Below, piece after piece: positions 37,588 to 46,468 of a stretch of DNA of 64,000 bases. How positions within the stretch are numbered: the first letter of the stretch is position 1; each line of letters opens with the position of its first letter. This stretch comes from Pseudopedobacter saltans DSM 12145 (GTDB taxonomy: Bacteria; Bacteroidota; Bacteroidia; Sphingobacteriales; Sphingobacteriaceae), in NCBI RefSeq assembly GCF_000190735.1, contig NC_015177.1:4571237-4635236 (forward strand), read 5' to 3'. A program made the position numbers and the translations under genes. Under the pieces are notes generated by a model. That model saw only the letters and a list, made by a program, of their open reading frames with translations. It was not told the origin of the DNA and searched no databases.

Positions 37588-38640
37588 CTAATTTTTTGCC
37601 TCTTCTTTTTTAGGGAATATTAAAGACGCTATAACACTAACCGCCAGAATTCCGATAATAATATAAAGAGAATGTGCTGTTGTAAATCCTATTTTCTCCA
37701 TATAGTCATGTGCTAGCATTTTTATACCAATAAATACCAGTAAGAAAGCTAGTCCGGTTTTTAAATAATGGAATTTATGGATAATGTTAACCAAGAGGAA
37801 GAACATGGATCTTAAACCCAAAATCGCGAAGATATTAGAGAAAAATACAATATAAGGGTCTTTCGTTGCTGCAAATATGGCAGGAATAGAATCAACGGCA
37901 AATATTACATCCGTGAATTCTATAATCAATAAGACTAAAAATAGAGGAGTAATATATTTTTTCCCATTCTCTACATGGAAAAAATCATGTCCCACAAATT
38001 GAGGGTATACAGGGAAAAACCTGGATGCCAGTTTAACTACTTTATGGTTTTTAGTGTCAATTTCCTCTTCTTCGTCGCGCTTTATGAACATCATAATTCC
38101 CGAATAAATCAGGAACGCTCCAAAAAGATAAAGTATCCATCCGAACTTACTGATTAATGTAGCACCTATAAAGATGAAAAGGAAACGCATTACTACAGCT
38201 CCCAGAATACCCCAAAATAAAACTCTGTGATAATATTCCTTTTTAACTGCAAAAGCAGAGAATATCAACACCATTACGAAGATATTATCTACAGATAATG
38301 CATATTCGATAACATAACCTGTAATGAATTCTAAGGCCAGGTTTTTACTATATATATCTAAACTAAGTTCAAAATTATCAGGCACCAGTTTGATGCTATG
38401 CTGATGTTTTGCTGTTATCGCAATCAGGTCGTCCATATTTTGGATGCTATGGAGATAGTTAGCATGGAGTCTGAGAAGGAAATAGAAGCCTATAGCAAAA
38501 CTCACCCAAATCAGGCTCATAATAGAAGCACTTTTTAAAGAAACTTCTTTGTCTTCTTTGTTGAAAACACCAAGGTCAAGGGCAAGCATGATGATGATAA
38601 ACAATGCAAACCCGCAAAAAAATAAAACTTCGTTACTCAT
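37588..38640 (-). CDS. TerC/Alx-family membrane protein
   Basis: A 350-residue protein with about 9 membrane helices. Family motifs are EYALSVDNIFVMVLIF and EFTDVIFAVDSIPAIFA, with the acidic residues that bind metal. TerC/Alx proteins are linked to manganese export or to loading metal onto exported enzymes. Its ATG shares bases with the stop of the polyprenyl synthase gene (TAATG overlap), which suggests translational coupling, and nth follows 7 bp later. I see no metal riboswitch, as expected for an internal operon gene. Confidence 0.92.
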   Translation of the reverse strand: MSNEVLFFCGFALFIIIMLALDLGVFNKEDKEVSLKSASIMSLIWVSFAIGFYFLLRLHANYLHSIQNMDDLIAITAKHQHSIKLVPDNFELSLDIYSKNLALEFITGYVIEYALSVDNIFVMVLIFSAFAVKKEYYHRVLFWGILGAVVMRFLFIFIGATLISKFGWILYLFGAFLIYSGIMMFIKRDEEEEIDTKNHKVVKLASRFFPVYPQFVGHDFFHVENGKKYITPLFLVLLIIEFTDVIFAVDSIPAIFAATKDPYIVFFSNIFAILGLRSMFFLLVNIIHKFHYLKTGLAFLLVFIGIKMLAHDYMEKIGFTTAHSLYIIIGILAVSVIASLIFPKKEEAKN

Positions 38641-39611
38641 TATCTATTTCTTTCTGTAGTAAATCTCACTAAATTTTCCAGGCCGGTTCTCGATTCGCTT
38701 TCCGGAAACTGCGCCAGAATCTTAAATGCTTCGTCCTGATATTTGAACATTTGCTCTTCGGCATAGGCTAAACCGCCGTTTGCTTTAACAAATTCGATAA
38801 TAGCATTTATCTTTTCCGGTTCATCATTATGATTTTTAACAAGATTTTTGATGCGTTTTTTTTCTGCCTTATCTACATTGTTCAAAGCATAAATTAAAGG
38901 AAGGGTAACCTTTTTTTCTTTAATGTCTATGCCTTTGGGTTTTCCGATATCATCTGTGCCAAAATCAAATAAATCGTCTTTAATTTGAAAAGCTATCCCA
39001 ATTTTCTCGCCAAAATCATGCATCTTTTTCACAATCTCGTCGGTGGCACCGGCAGAAGTCGATCCGGCGGCACAGCAGGAAGCTATTAATGAAGCTGTTT
39101 TTTTTCTGATAACTTCGTAATAAACTTCTTCGCTGATATCCATGCGACGCACTTTTTCCATTTGCAACAATTCGCCTTCACTTAGTTGCTGCACAGCATC
39201 AGATACAATTTTTAATTGTTTAAATTCTTGATGGTCAACGGATAGTAATAAACCTTTAGCTAAAAGGTAGTCGCCAACCAAAACGGCAATTTTGTTTTTC
39301 CACAGAGCATTTACGGAGAAAAAACCACGTCTTTCGAAAGAATTATCTACAACATCATCATGAACCAGCGTAGCTGTATGGAGCAATTCCACAAAAGTTG
39401 CTGCGTGATAGGTAGACTCTGTTATTCCTCCACTTATATTGGCCGAAAAGAACACGAACATAGGTCGTATCTGCTTACCTTTTCTTTTTACAATATAGTG
39501 GGTTATCCTATCTAACAAAGGAACCGAGCTTTTCATAGAAGCTTTAAACTTCTCTTCAAAGGCATCGATTTCTTTTTCTATAGGCTTTTTAATCTCGTCT
39601 AGTTTCAACAT
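38640..39611 (-). CDS. Polyprenyl diphosphate synthase (trans, long-chain)
   Basis: A 323-residue all-helical isoprenoid synthase. The first Asp-rich motif is HDDVVDNSFERRG and the second is KDDLFDFG. It condenses isopentenyl diphosphate onto an allylic primer. Length and the ERRG motif fit the long-chain group that makes the quinone side chain, but exact chain length cannot be read off. It is the first gene of an operon with terC and nth. Confidence 0.93.
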   Translation of the reverse strand: MLKLDEIKKPIEKEIDAFEEKFKASMKSSVPLLDRITHYIVKRKGKQIRPMFVFFSANISGGITESTYHAATFVELLHTATLVHDDVVDNSFERRGFFSVNALWKNKIAVLVGDYLLAKGLLLSVDHQEFKQLKIVSDAVQQLSEGELLQMEKVRRMDISEEVYYEVIRKKTASLIASCCAAGSTSAGATDEIVKKMHDFGEKIGIAFQIKDDLFDFGTDDIGKPKGIDIKEKKVTLPLIYALNNVDKAEKKRIKNLVKNHNDEPEKINAIIEFVKANGGLAYAEEQMFKYQDEAFKILAQFPESESRTGLENLVRFTTERNR

Positions 39612-39726
39612 TAGAAGCAGCTAGCTTTTGTTCGTCTGCAAACATAATGAAAAAACCTAATTTTTGTTTTTTAAACAGCCAGTTCAGCATAAAAATCTGT
39701 ATAATTGATACCCGAATCTAAATATT

Positions 39727-40287
39727 ATGAATATCGTTAAACTTTTTATTGCGGTAGCCTTTGGCCTTATCGCCCAGAATTTACAGGCGCAGACCTTCAA
39801 AAATCCTCAAAAATTTAAAAGTTTTGGAAGAATGCAGGTAAACTATGGTTTTGGTATCAACGACGTTTTTAACGAACAAAAAGTAAATCCATTGCAGATT
39901 AAATTTGTATTTGGCAAACAGAATGAACATGCGGGTGTGGGAGTTGGCATTGCTACTGCGAATTTTAAAAGCAGAGGAAGTAATGGTGGATTGAATATGA
40001 ATACCATTTCTTTTTCTGCAAATGGGCATTATAATTTGATGAGTCTTTCGGAAAATAAGCAATCTCCTTTTGTTAGAGCCAGCGTGGGTTATGCAGCTAA
40101 GGTTTTTAAGGATTATGTAAAGGGATTGAATTATGATGCTGGTATGGGATATATTCTCACCAATAAAAAGGGAGCCCGGTACTTTGTGGAAGCACAATAT
40201 TTAACTCAGGATTTTGAGGATTTTTTATATGAAGGGAATAAGCTTAAAGCAGAATCTATTGGTATTGGGGTGGGGATTTGGTTTTAA
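39727..40287 (+). CDS. Small outer-membrane beta-barrel-like protein
   Basis: A 186-residue protein with signal peptide ending LQAQ. The rest alternates polar and hydrophobic residues with Gly and aromatic residues (VNYGFGIND, GVGVGIATANF, VRASVGYAAK) and ends in Phe (GVGIWF), the sorting signal of outer-membrane barrels. I do not recognise a family and cannot propose a function. It is a single gene followed by a strong terminator. Confidence 0.75.
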   Translation: MNIVKLFIAVAFGLIAQNLQAQTFKNPQKFKSFGRMQVNYGFGINDVFNEQKVNPLQIKFVFGKQNEHAGVGVGIATANFKSRGSNGGLNMNTISFSANGHYNLMSLSENKQSPFVRASVGYAAKVFKDYVKGLNYDAGMGYILTNKKGARYFVEAQYLTQDFEDFLYEGNKLKAESIGIGVGIWF

Positions 40288-40343
40288 ATTTTTATTGCCT
40301 GTTGGAGTTTAAGTCTCCTTATCGTCAAAAATTTAGCTACGAT

Positions 40344-40380
40344 AAAAACGACGAATTTACTATTCGTCGTTTTTATTTTT
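40344..40380 (+). terminator. Terminator overlapping the end of a convergent gene
   Basis: AAAAACGACGAAT (40344-40356) pairs perfectly with ATTCGTCGTTTTT (40362-40374), followed by T-rich sequence. It terminates the barrel gene on the plus strand. The stop codon of the minus-strand gene (40360-40362) lies in the loop, so the hairpin also encodes its last residues. Confidence 0.85.
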
Positions 40381-41484
40381 TGGTTTAAATTTCGGCTTAA
40401 ACCCCAAAGGTTTTGGACTGGCAGTAGCAGCAGAACCTTCGACATCATCTTTTACCTCATCAAGCAGTTTCTCGCGATGTTCGCTATTTTTAGTGTCAAC
40501 CGTTTTCACTTTTTCAGTTTTTTCTTCTATTGTCTTGGTTTGTCCGGCCTTAAACCGGGGTTTAAAACCTAAAGGTTTTGCTGTTATATCGGGCTTAGTT
40601 TCTTCCTGAATATTTGCAATCCCTTCAACCTCAGCTTCTATATCTTTTTGAACTGAAGGAGTTTCTATGTCTTCCTTAGTTTCTATTGTTTTAGTCTGTC
40701 CTGCTTTAAACCGCGGTTTAAAACCTAATGTTTTAGCAGGGACTTCTTCCTTAACTTCTGTTTTTTCCGGATCTTTAGCTACTGCTGTATCTTCTTTTAA
40801 AGGCACAGGTGGCTGATTTGCTTTAAATCGTGGCCTGAATCCAATGGGTTTGGATATTTCTTCCGTTGTATTGGTATCAACAGCAGGTGCATCAGTATTT
40901 GTTTTTTCAGTATCCGTTGAGGAGATCTTAGTTGTTCCGGCTTTAAATCTTGGAATAAATCCACTTGGTTTAGCAACAGCAGTTTCGTCTACTGTGGGCT
41001 TTTCTTCTGGCTGTTTCTCCTCAGCACTTGAAGAAATTGTTTTTGTTACTCCCGGTTTAAATCTGGGCTTAAATTCAGGAGGTTTATTTTCGGAGGAAGA
41101 ATCATTGACCTCGGTAGTACTTACTTCAGTAGAAGTTGAACTAGCAGGAATATGTTCTTCTTTTTTTACAATAGGAGCCTTAAATTTAGGCTTGAACCCG
41201 GCAGGTTTTGCAACTGCTGTTTCAGTTTTTGCTTCGATGGCAATCGCTTCTGCTTTATCAACGGTTTTTTCTCCTTTAAATAATTCTTTTAATCTTATTT
41301 CTTCTTCAGCAGATAAAGGATAAGAATGACGTAGCTTATTGAACCAATATTTTTTGGTATGGTCGAAACTTTTTTCTCCCATAAGAGCGTAATGACTTTT
41401 GAATTGATCAAAAAGGTTCGGTTCGGCATTACGTAACAGTGCCAAATCAATTTTTTTCTTCAAAAAGAACTCTTCAAAAACCAT
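40360..41484 (-). CDS. Repeat protein with seven GFKPRFK-type motifs
   Basis: A 374-residue protein with no signal peptide. Residues about 1-75 form a charged helical domain (RNAEPNLFDQFKSHYALMG; YPLSAEEEIRLKELF). From about 95 to the end a basic motif recurs seven times: GFKPKFK, EFKPRFK, GFIPRFK, GFRPRFK, GFKPRFK, GFKPRFK, GFKPKFK. Several are followed by AGQTKT. Acidic, Thr/Glu-rich linkers of 20-45 residues, likely disordered, separate them. I do not recognise the family; repeated basic-aromatic patches suggest binding to a polyanion or a multivalent partner. It is 2 bp after the DUF2442 gene, in an operon headed by yebC. Confidence 0.85.
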   Translation of the reverse strand: MVFEEFFLKKKIDLALLRNAEPNLFDQFKSHYALMGEKSFDHTKKYWFNKLRHSYPLSAEEEIRLKELFKGEKTVDKAEAIAIEAKTETAVAKPAGFKPKFKAPIVKKEEHIPASSTSTEVSTTEVNDSSSENKPPEFKPRFKPGVTKTISSSAEEKQPEEKPTVDETAVAKPSGFIPRFKAGTTKISSTDTEKTNTDAPAVDTNTTEEISKPIGFRPRFKANQPPVPLKEDTAVAKDPEKTEVKEEVPAKTLGFKPRFKAGQTKTIETKEDIETPSVQKDIEAEVEGIANIQEETKPDITAKPLGFKPRFKAGQTKTIEEKTEKVKTVDTKNSEHREKLLDEVKDDVEGSAATASPKPLGFKPKFKPKNKNDE

Positions 41485-41486
41485 TT

Positions 41487-41708
41487 TTATATAGCTATTT
41501 CTACGTTAAGATTTTTCCAAATAATTTTTTTGCCATCTTTACTAAGCTCCCAGTTTTGTTTCTCTTCTTCACTGGCGTTTTTTAACTGAGGATGCCACAA
41601 TAAAGGGAATGCTGTTTCTTTACCGTCTTCTAATTCAATAACTAATGTATCATCATTAAAAGTAACCTTTAATTCATGGTCTTTTCTTCTTGTACTAACA
41701 ATTCCCAT
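41487..41708 (-). CDS. DUF2442-like small protein
   Basis: A 73-residue protein. It fits DUF2442 in length and pattern: an N-terminal strand pair ending in LEDGKETAFPLLWHPQL, then NWELSKDGKKIIWKNLNVEI at the end. The function is not known; some relatives are found near toxin-antitoxin modules. Here it lies 12 bp after yebC and 2 bp before the repeat protein, as the middle gene of an operon. Confidence 0.75.
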   Translation of the reverse strand: MGIVSTRRKDHELKVTFNDDTLVIELEDGKETAFPLLWHPQLKNASEEEKQNWELSKDGKKIIWKNLNVEIAI

Positions 41709-41720
41709 ATCTATAAAAAA

Positions 41721-42446
41721 TTATTCAGCCATGTTATGATAAACCGCCTGAACGTCGTCGTCTTCCTCCAGTTTATCCAATAATTTCATGATATCTGCAG
41801 CTTGCTCTTCGTTCACTTCTGCGTAAGATAACGGAATTCTTTCCAGTTTAGCCTGTTTAATCTCGATTCCTTTTTCTTCTAAAGCTTTTTGCATTTTGCC
41901 AAAATCTTCAAATCCTGCATGTATAACAGCTAAATCATTACCTTCTTCATCTGCTTCAACATAAATTTCCTCTAAACCAAAATCGATTAATTCTAATTCC
42001 AATTCTTCTAAATCTAAATCGCCTGGAGCAAATCGGAAAGTTGATACTCTTTTAAAGATGAAATCCAGAGAACCGGTTTTGCCTAAAGTTCCGTTGCTTT
42101 TGTTGAAGTAACTTCTAACATTCGCAACAGTTCTGTTCGTGTTATCTGTAGCTGTTTCTACTAAAACTGCCACGCCATTAGGACCGTATCCTTCGTATAC
42201 AACTTCATCATAATTAGCTGTCGATTTATCACTAGCCCTTTTTATAGCTGCTTCAACACGGTCTTTAGGCATGTTTACAGCTTTAGCATTCTGAATAGCA
42301 GTTCTTAATCTGGAGTTGTTTTCTGGATGAGGGCCACCTTCTTTTACCGCAATTACGATATCTTTTCCAATACGTGTGAACTGAACGGCCATTTTGGCCC
42401 AACGTTTAAATTTTCTTTCTTTTCTAAACTCGAATGCTCTTCCCAT
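41721..42446 (-). CDS. yebC: YebC/TACO1-family protein
   Basis: A 241-residue protein of the YebC family. Typical segments are FTRIGKDIVIAVKEGGPHPE, NMPKDRVEAAIKRA, VVYEGYGPNGVAVLVE and NKSNGTLGKTGSLDFIF. YebC proteins were described as transcriptional regulators (PmpR) and, more recently, as factors that relieve ribosome stalling on difficult motifs such as proline runs. It is first in an operon with DUF2442 and the repeat protein. Confidence 0.95.
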   Translation of the reverse strand: MGRAFEFRKERKFKRWAKMAVQFTRIGKDIVIAVKEGGPHPENNSRLRTAIQNAKAVNMPKDRVEAAIKRASDKSTANYDEVVYEGYGPNGVAVLVETATDNTNRTVANVRSYFNKSNGTLGKTGSLDFIFKRVSTFRFAPGDLDLEELELELIDFGLEEIYVEADEEGNDLAVIHAGFEDFGKMQKALEEKGIEIKQAKLERIPLSYAEVNEEQAADIMKLLDKLEEDDDVQAVYHNMAE

Positions 42447-42528
42447 TTGTTATTTTCTATAGAGAGATCTTATTTATCTCTTTGTACATCAAAATTAAAA
42501 GCTCTGAATTGAGCGATGTAAAATTAAG

Positions 42529-42557
42529 AAAAAAGCAAAAGCATTTGTGGCTTTTTT
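42529..42557 (-). terminator. Candidate terminator of the lamin-tail protein gene
   Basis: On the minus strand AAAAAAGC pairs with GCTTTTTT (with an inner GC-containing stem) 26 bp past the stop at 42583, ending in a T run. Confidence 0.5.
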
Positions 42558-42582
42558 AGATTAATGAATCTAATAGCAGAAT

Positions 42583-45177
42583 TTATTGTCTACTAACCAC
42601 GCTAAAAGCCGTTTTATAATTCTTCCGCTTTCCGAATAAATCAAATAATTCGGCATGTAAGATGTAAATGCCCGTTTTAACACGGTTTTGAGTTAAGTCA
42701 AAACCATCCCATAGCCATGTTCCGGAAGAGCTTACCGCCTCGTTGTTAATGATTTTTTTAATCAGACGTCCTTCATCATTATATACACTTACATTCGCTA
42801 CATAATTGTTTTGGTCTAACTGGTAATTAATACTTAAAAGATCATTGGTGCCGTCGTTATCTGGTGAAAGAACTTTGGTGGAGAGCGCAATCCCGTCAGA
42901 AGAAGTTGCATTTTGTGCCATGTTTTGAGAATTTTTATATGCTGGAGTAGAAAAACCGACACTAGCAGTTGCCGAACGGAAATTACCAGGTTTGTTTGTG
43001 TCTTCATTAAAAAAAGTTCTTTCCAGAGAAACGCCCTTTTCTTCTTTCAATAGCGCAAAATGCATGTTTCGATCGTAATTCAGCTGGTCAATTCTATTTT
43101 TATCTTTATCTAGTAGAACGACGGTACCCTTATCATTATTAAAAGAAGGTAAAGCAGAAACCTTAATGAAATTATCAGGATTAGTAGTGAAATATTCAAG
43201 CTGAATATTTTCTGGGTCAGTGGTAATAACCCAATATGTACCGGGTTTGAAAAGCATAGTGTTTGCGCTAATTGTTTTTATATTTATTACGGAATCTTTA
43301 GCATTAGCACCGGCGATAAATAGCTCTCTAAAATCAAAAGTTTCATCCGAATGATTATAAAGTTCTACAAATTCTTTGCCGCCAGCTCGCGGATTGAATA
43401 AAATTTCATTAATCAGGATTTTGCCTTTTTGTGGATTTGAAGGAACTATGAGTTCCGATTCCAGATTGGTTAACTTTGTAACCCCACAATCGCAGATTTC
43501 AAGACTTTTCATTAAGAACGATTGTCCTCTGACAAGACCATTTTTATAAATAAGTTCAACCGAGCTGAATTCTGGCGCAACTACTTTTACGAGGTCCGGC
43601 TTACCAATTTTACTTATATAATTATCTGCAGAGATAGCTTTTAAACTATCTATAGCTTTGTTAAAAACCAGTACAACTGTAGAATCATCTTTGAAAAATA
43701 GGGAAGACAGAGATAAGGGAGCAGACGAAATGTTCGATTTATAGATCGAATTTGATTTTCCGGGAGTACCTCCGCTCGGATGTTGGCTACCCGAAAAATT
43801 TTGTGCGTCAATACAAATAGATGCAGGATCAATAAGTTCTAAACTGTATCCCCCTTTTTTTTTGACGTTATCTTTATACCACGTGTCTGAATATTGCACT
43901 TTATGAATAAGTGTGCCTTCCTGATTGGTCAGACTTAACGATCCATTGTCGTTTCTCAGCGTAGGCCAGGGAGAAATACCTATAGTTCTGCCATACTCCT
44001 TATACTCCAAAGTATCGCTTTTTGCGCATATGATAAGATGTTCTTCTGGTAAGATATAATCATCACCAAAAATGTAATTGGTCGTCGAGTTAGAATATTT
44101 AAAACCTTTTAATGATAATTTTTCAGTAGTGGTATTAAGCAGTTCTATAAACTCGGCCTTCGGCAGATCAACCTGTGGGTTCGGATTTGCAAAAATCTCA
44201 TTTATTAATATATCATTATACTTTGTTAGATAGGGCTTGTTATAAGTAAAGGATATGATTAAAGGCTTTGAATTCAAATTTCCAGCTAAATCGCGAATCT
44301 TATCAACTGTTAATTGATACAAAGCACTTTCGAAATCTTTGTCATATTCTACAAGGATACTTTTTGAATAAGTTGTTACGCTTTTTATTGCGCCACTAAA
44401 CGGTTTTATATGGAAGTTCTTATTTAAATCGATATCATTTGTTCTGATATCCTCAGTAAATGAAATTGTTAATTTGTTTTTTGCAATATGTGCAGACTCT
44501 ATTTCCGGTAGTTCTATTTCTTTTATTGAAAAATTGCTAAAGAAATGCTTTTTATGAAAAGAGGCTGTTGATTGTTGGATATAAATACCAAACCAATTGC
44601 TGGTTGAATATTGCTTGTCTATAACCTTTCCTTCAGATTGATATAGATTGCCCGTTTGAGATTTATCCCATTCCAGTGTGAATTCTCCCAGACTATTTCT
44701 GGTAACTCTTATCCTGAGGGGATTATTACTGGAACTGGATACAGTCCCACTTTGGCCTGTTAAAAGTTTAATTGAATTTGCTAAAAGACCATTTCGTTTA
44801 AAAAGGGAAATTTCTTTTCCGGTATTTCCAACCCTTACAAAATAACCATTCACATGGGTGCTACCACTCAGGTTTTCTGAGTCACTAATCAAATAAATAT
44901 CAGCGTAATTATTCCCAGATACCGAAAACTTTAGATTACAATCAAACTCCCACACCGTATTTAAAGCCAGACTATTTGCGGTTGCTAAAAAGAAATTTGT
45001 GTTGGGCAGGTCGGAATTGGATTTTAAAGAACCATTTTCAACAACAAAGTTTTCCTGTGCGTTGGGACCAACCCAGGCAGGATTTGTAGTAAAATTACCA
45101 TCATCGAATTTATCATTTAATTGTGAAAAAGCGTTTTTGTGTAACAAAAGCATTAAAAAAAGTAAAAACTTTCTCAT
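42583..45177 (-). CDS. Large secreted lamin-tail-domain protein
   Basis: An 864-residue protein with a signal peptide ending AFSQ. The N-terminal ~200 residues look like a concanavalin-like beta domain. There are two lamin-tail (LTD) domains: INEIFANPNPQVDLPKAEFI (about 327) and INEILFNPRAGGKEFVELYN (about 600). Ig-like segments lie between them. The C-terminus (VLSPDNDGTNDLL ... GIYILHAEL) is like the FlgD-type/gliding-associated domains that can mark type IX secretion cargo. It is probably a cell-surface or secreted protein of unknown function. A predicted secretion route is inference. Confidence 0.85.
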   Translation of the reverse strand: MRKFLLFLMLLLHKNAFSQLNDKFDDGNFTTNPAWVGPNAQENFVVENGSLKSNSDLPNTNFFLATANSLALNTVWEFDCNLKFSVSGNNYADIYLISDSENLSGSTHVNGYFVRVGNTGKEISLFKRNGLLANSIKLLTGQSGTVSSSSNNPLRIRVTRNSLGEFTLEWDKSQTGNLYQSEGKVIDKQYSTSNWFGIYIQQSTASFHKKHFFSNFSIKEIELPEIESAHIAKNKLTISFTEDIRTNDIDLNKNFHIKPFSGAIKSVTTYSKSILVEYDKDFESALYQLTVDKIRDLAGNLNSKPLIISFTYNKPYLTKYNDILINEIFANPNPQVDLPKAEFIELLNTTTEKLSLKGFKYSNSTTNYIFGDDYILPEEHLIICAKSDTLEYKEYGRTIGISPWPTLRNDNGSLSLTNQEGTLIHKVQYSDTWYKDNVKKKGGYSLELIDPASICIDAQNFSGSQHPSGGTPGKSNSIYKSNISSAPLSLSSLFFKDDSTVVLVFNKAIDSLKAISADNYISKIGKPDLVKVVAPEFSSVELIYKNGLVRGQSFLMKSLEICDCGVTKLTNLESELIVPSNPQKGKILINEILFNPRAGGKEFVELYNHSDETFDFRELFIAGANAKDSVINIKTISANTMLFKPGTYWVITTDPENIQLEYFTTNPDNFIKVSALPSFNNDKGTVVLLDKDKNRIDQLNYDRNMHFALLKEEKGVSLERTFFNEDTNKPGNFRSATASVGFSTPAYKNSQNMAQNATSSDGIALSTKVLSPDNDGTNDLLSINYQLDQNNYVANVSVYNDEGRLIKKIINNEAVSSSGTWLWDGFDLTQNRVKTGIYILHAELFDLFGKRKNYKTAFSVVSRQ

Positions 45178-45236
45178 ATTTGGCCATATTTAGAATAAAT
45201 ATAATATTTAAAAATTAATTAATTAAAGAGAAAAAA

Positions 45237-46232
45237 ATGAAAGTTGCAGTTGTAGGCGCTACCGGTCTTGTTGGAACGGAGATGTTAAAAGTTTTAGCAG
45301 AGCGCAATTTCCCGGTTACAGAATTGATTCCTGTTGCTTCTGAAAAAAGTAAGGGTAAGGAAATTGATTTCAAGGGAAAGAAATACAAGGTTGTAACTGT
45401 TGAAGAAGCCATCGAAATGGTTCCAGAGGTGGCTTTGTTCTCTGCCGGAGGAAGCACTTCCCTAGAACAAGCGCCTAAGTTTGCCGCTAAAGGTACTGTA
45501 GTTATCGATAATTCTTCTGCATGGAGAATGGATCCGTCTAAAAAATTGGTAGTTCCAGAAGTAAATGCATCTGTGTTAACTAAAGAAGATAAAATCATCG
45601 CAAATCCAAATTGTTCTACTATCCAAATGGTAGTAGCTTTAAAACCTTTGCATGATGAATATAAAATCAAAAGAGTTGTAGTTTCAACTTACCAATCAGT
45701 TACTGGAACAGGAGTAAAAGCTGTCAACCAGTTAATGAATGAGCGTAAAGGAATTACCGATGGAGAAATGGCATATGCTTATCCGATTGATTTAAATGTT
45801 ATTCCTCAGATAGATGTTTTCCAGGACAATGGATATACAAAAGAGGAAATGAAAATGATTTTGGAGACTAAAAAAATTATGGGCGATGACAGTATTAAAG
45901 TTACAGCAACTACTGTTAGAATTCCTGTAATGGGTGGACACTCAGAGTCTATCAATATCGAATTTGAAAATGATTTCGACTTAGCAAAGGTTCGCGAGTT
46001 ATTGGCTGCAACTCCTGGAGTTATTGTAGTTGACGATCCGGCAAATGCAAAATATCCAATGCCAATGGATGCGCATGGTAAAGATGAGATTTTAGTTGGA
46101 CGTATCCGTCGTGATGAATCTCAGGACAATACATTAAATATGTGGTGTGTGGCAGATAACCTTAGAAAAGGTGCGGCTACAAATACGGTTCAAATCGCAG
46201 AGGCTTTAGTAGCGCAAAATTTAATCGGTTAG
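45237..46232 (+). CDS. asd: Aspartate-semialdehyde dehydrogenase
   Basis: A 331-residue NADP-dependent enzyme of the biosynthesis pathway from aspartate to lysine/diaminopimelate, threonine and methionine. The Rossmann motif is VVGATGLVGTEML, the nucleophile is Cys126 (IANPNCSTIQM), the catalytic His is in MGGHSES, and SGGSTS-type residues (SAGGSTSLEQAP) bind NADP. The length is normal. It is transcribed alone; a strong hairpin inside a MITE-like element follows. Confidence 0.97.
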   Translation: MKVAVVGATGLVGTEMLKVLAERNFPVTELIPVASEKSKGKEIDFKGKKYKVVTVEEAIEMVPEVALFSAGGSTSLEQAPKFAAKGTVVIDNSSAWRMDPSKKLVVPEVNASVLTKEDKIIANPNCSTIQMVVALKPLHDEYKIKRVVVSTYQSVTGTGVKAVNQLMNERKGITDGEMAYAYPIDLNVIPQIDVFQDNGYTKEEMKMILETKKIMGDDSIKVTATTVRIPVMGGHSESINIEFENDFDLAKVRELLAATPGVIVVDDPANAKYPMPMDAHGKDEILVGRIRRDESQDNTLNMWCVADNLRKGAATNTVQIAEALVAQNLIG

Positions 46233-46254
46233 TAATTCCGTTATAAATAGAAAA

Positions 46255-46444
46255 GAGGCTGTATCAAAAGTCAATTTTACTAGATTGATACCAAATAAAA
46301 TTTCGACGCTTTATTAGATTTAGCGAAAAAGGATCAAATCTCTGATGAGTTTTGATCCTTTTTTCATGGTTTCTGTAATTAAAAGCTGTCCTGCCAAATT
46401 TAATTCTGATTTGAAATTGTGAATTTCATTTATGAGACAGCCTC
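46255..46444. mobile_element. MITE-like element with insertion-sequence-type termini
   Basis: A 190 bp non-coding segment begins GAGGCTGTATCA (46255-46266) and ends TGAGACAGCCTC (46433-46444). The termini match as a 12 bp inverted repeat at 11 of 12 positions. GAGGCTGTCTCA-type ends are known from several insertion-sequence families such as IS1182; I cannot fix the family. No transposase is present, so it is a MITE or a deleted insertion sequence. A clear target duplication is not visible. Confidence 0.6.
46325..46365. terminator. Bidirectional terminator inside the MITE-like element
   Basis: GAAAAAGGATCAAA (46325-46338) pairs with TTTTGATCCTTTTTTC (46350-46365), giving T runs on both strands. 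It sits between asd and the convergent DUF1801 gene and could end both transcripts. Confidence 0.7.
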
Positions 46445-46468
46445 CTTTTTGTGTTTATATATTCTAAA

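Noticed and set aside
38641..39726. Manganese (yybP-ykoY) riboswitch for terC
   Set aside because: terC is internal to an operon with a TAATG overlap, and no such leader is seen upstream of the polyprenyl synthase gene.
40844..41323. A 159-codon plus-strand frame inside the repeat protein gene
   Set aside because: It is a mirror of the low-complexity repeats on the other strand and resembles no protein family.
45215..45670. A 151-codon minus-strand frame inside asd
   Set aside because: Antisense to an intact, well-conserved gene; no domain seen.
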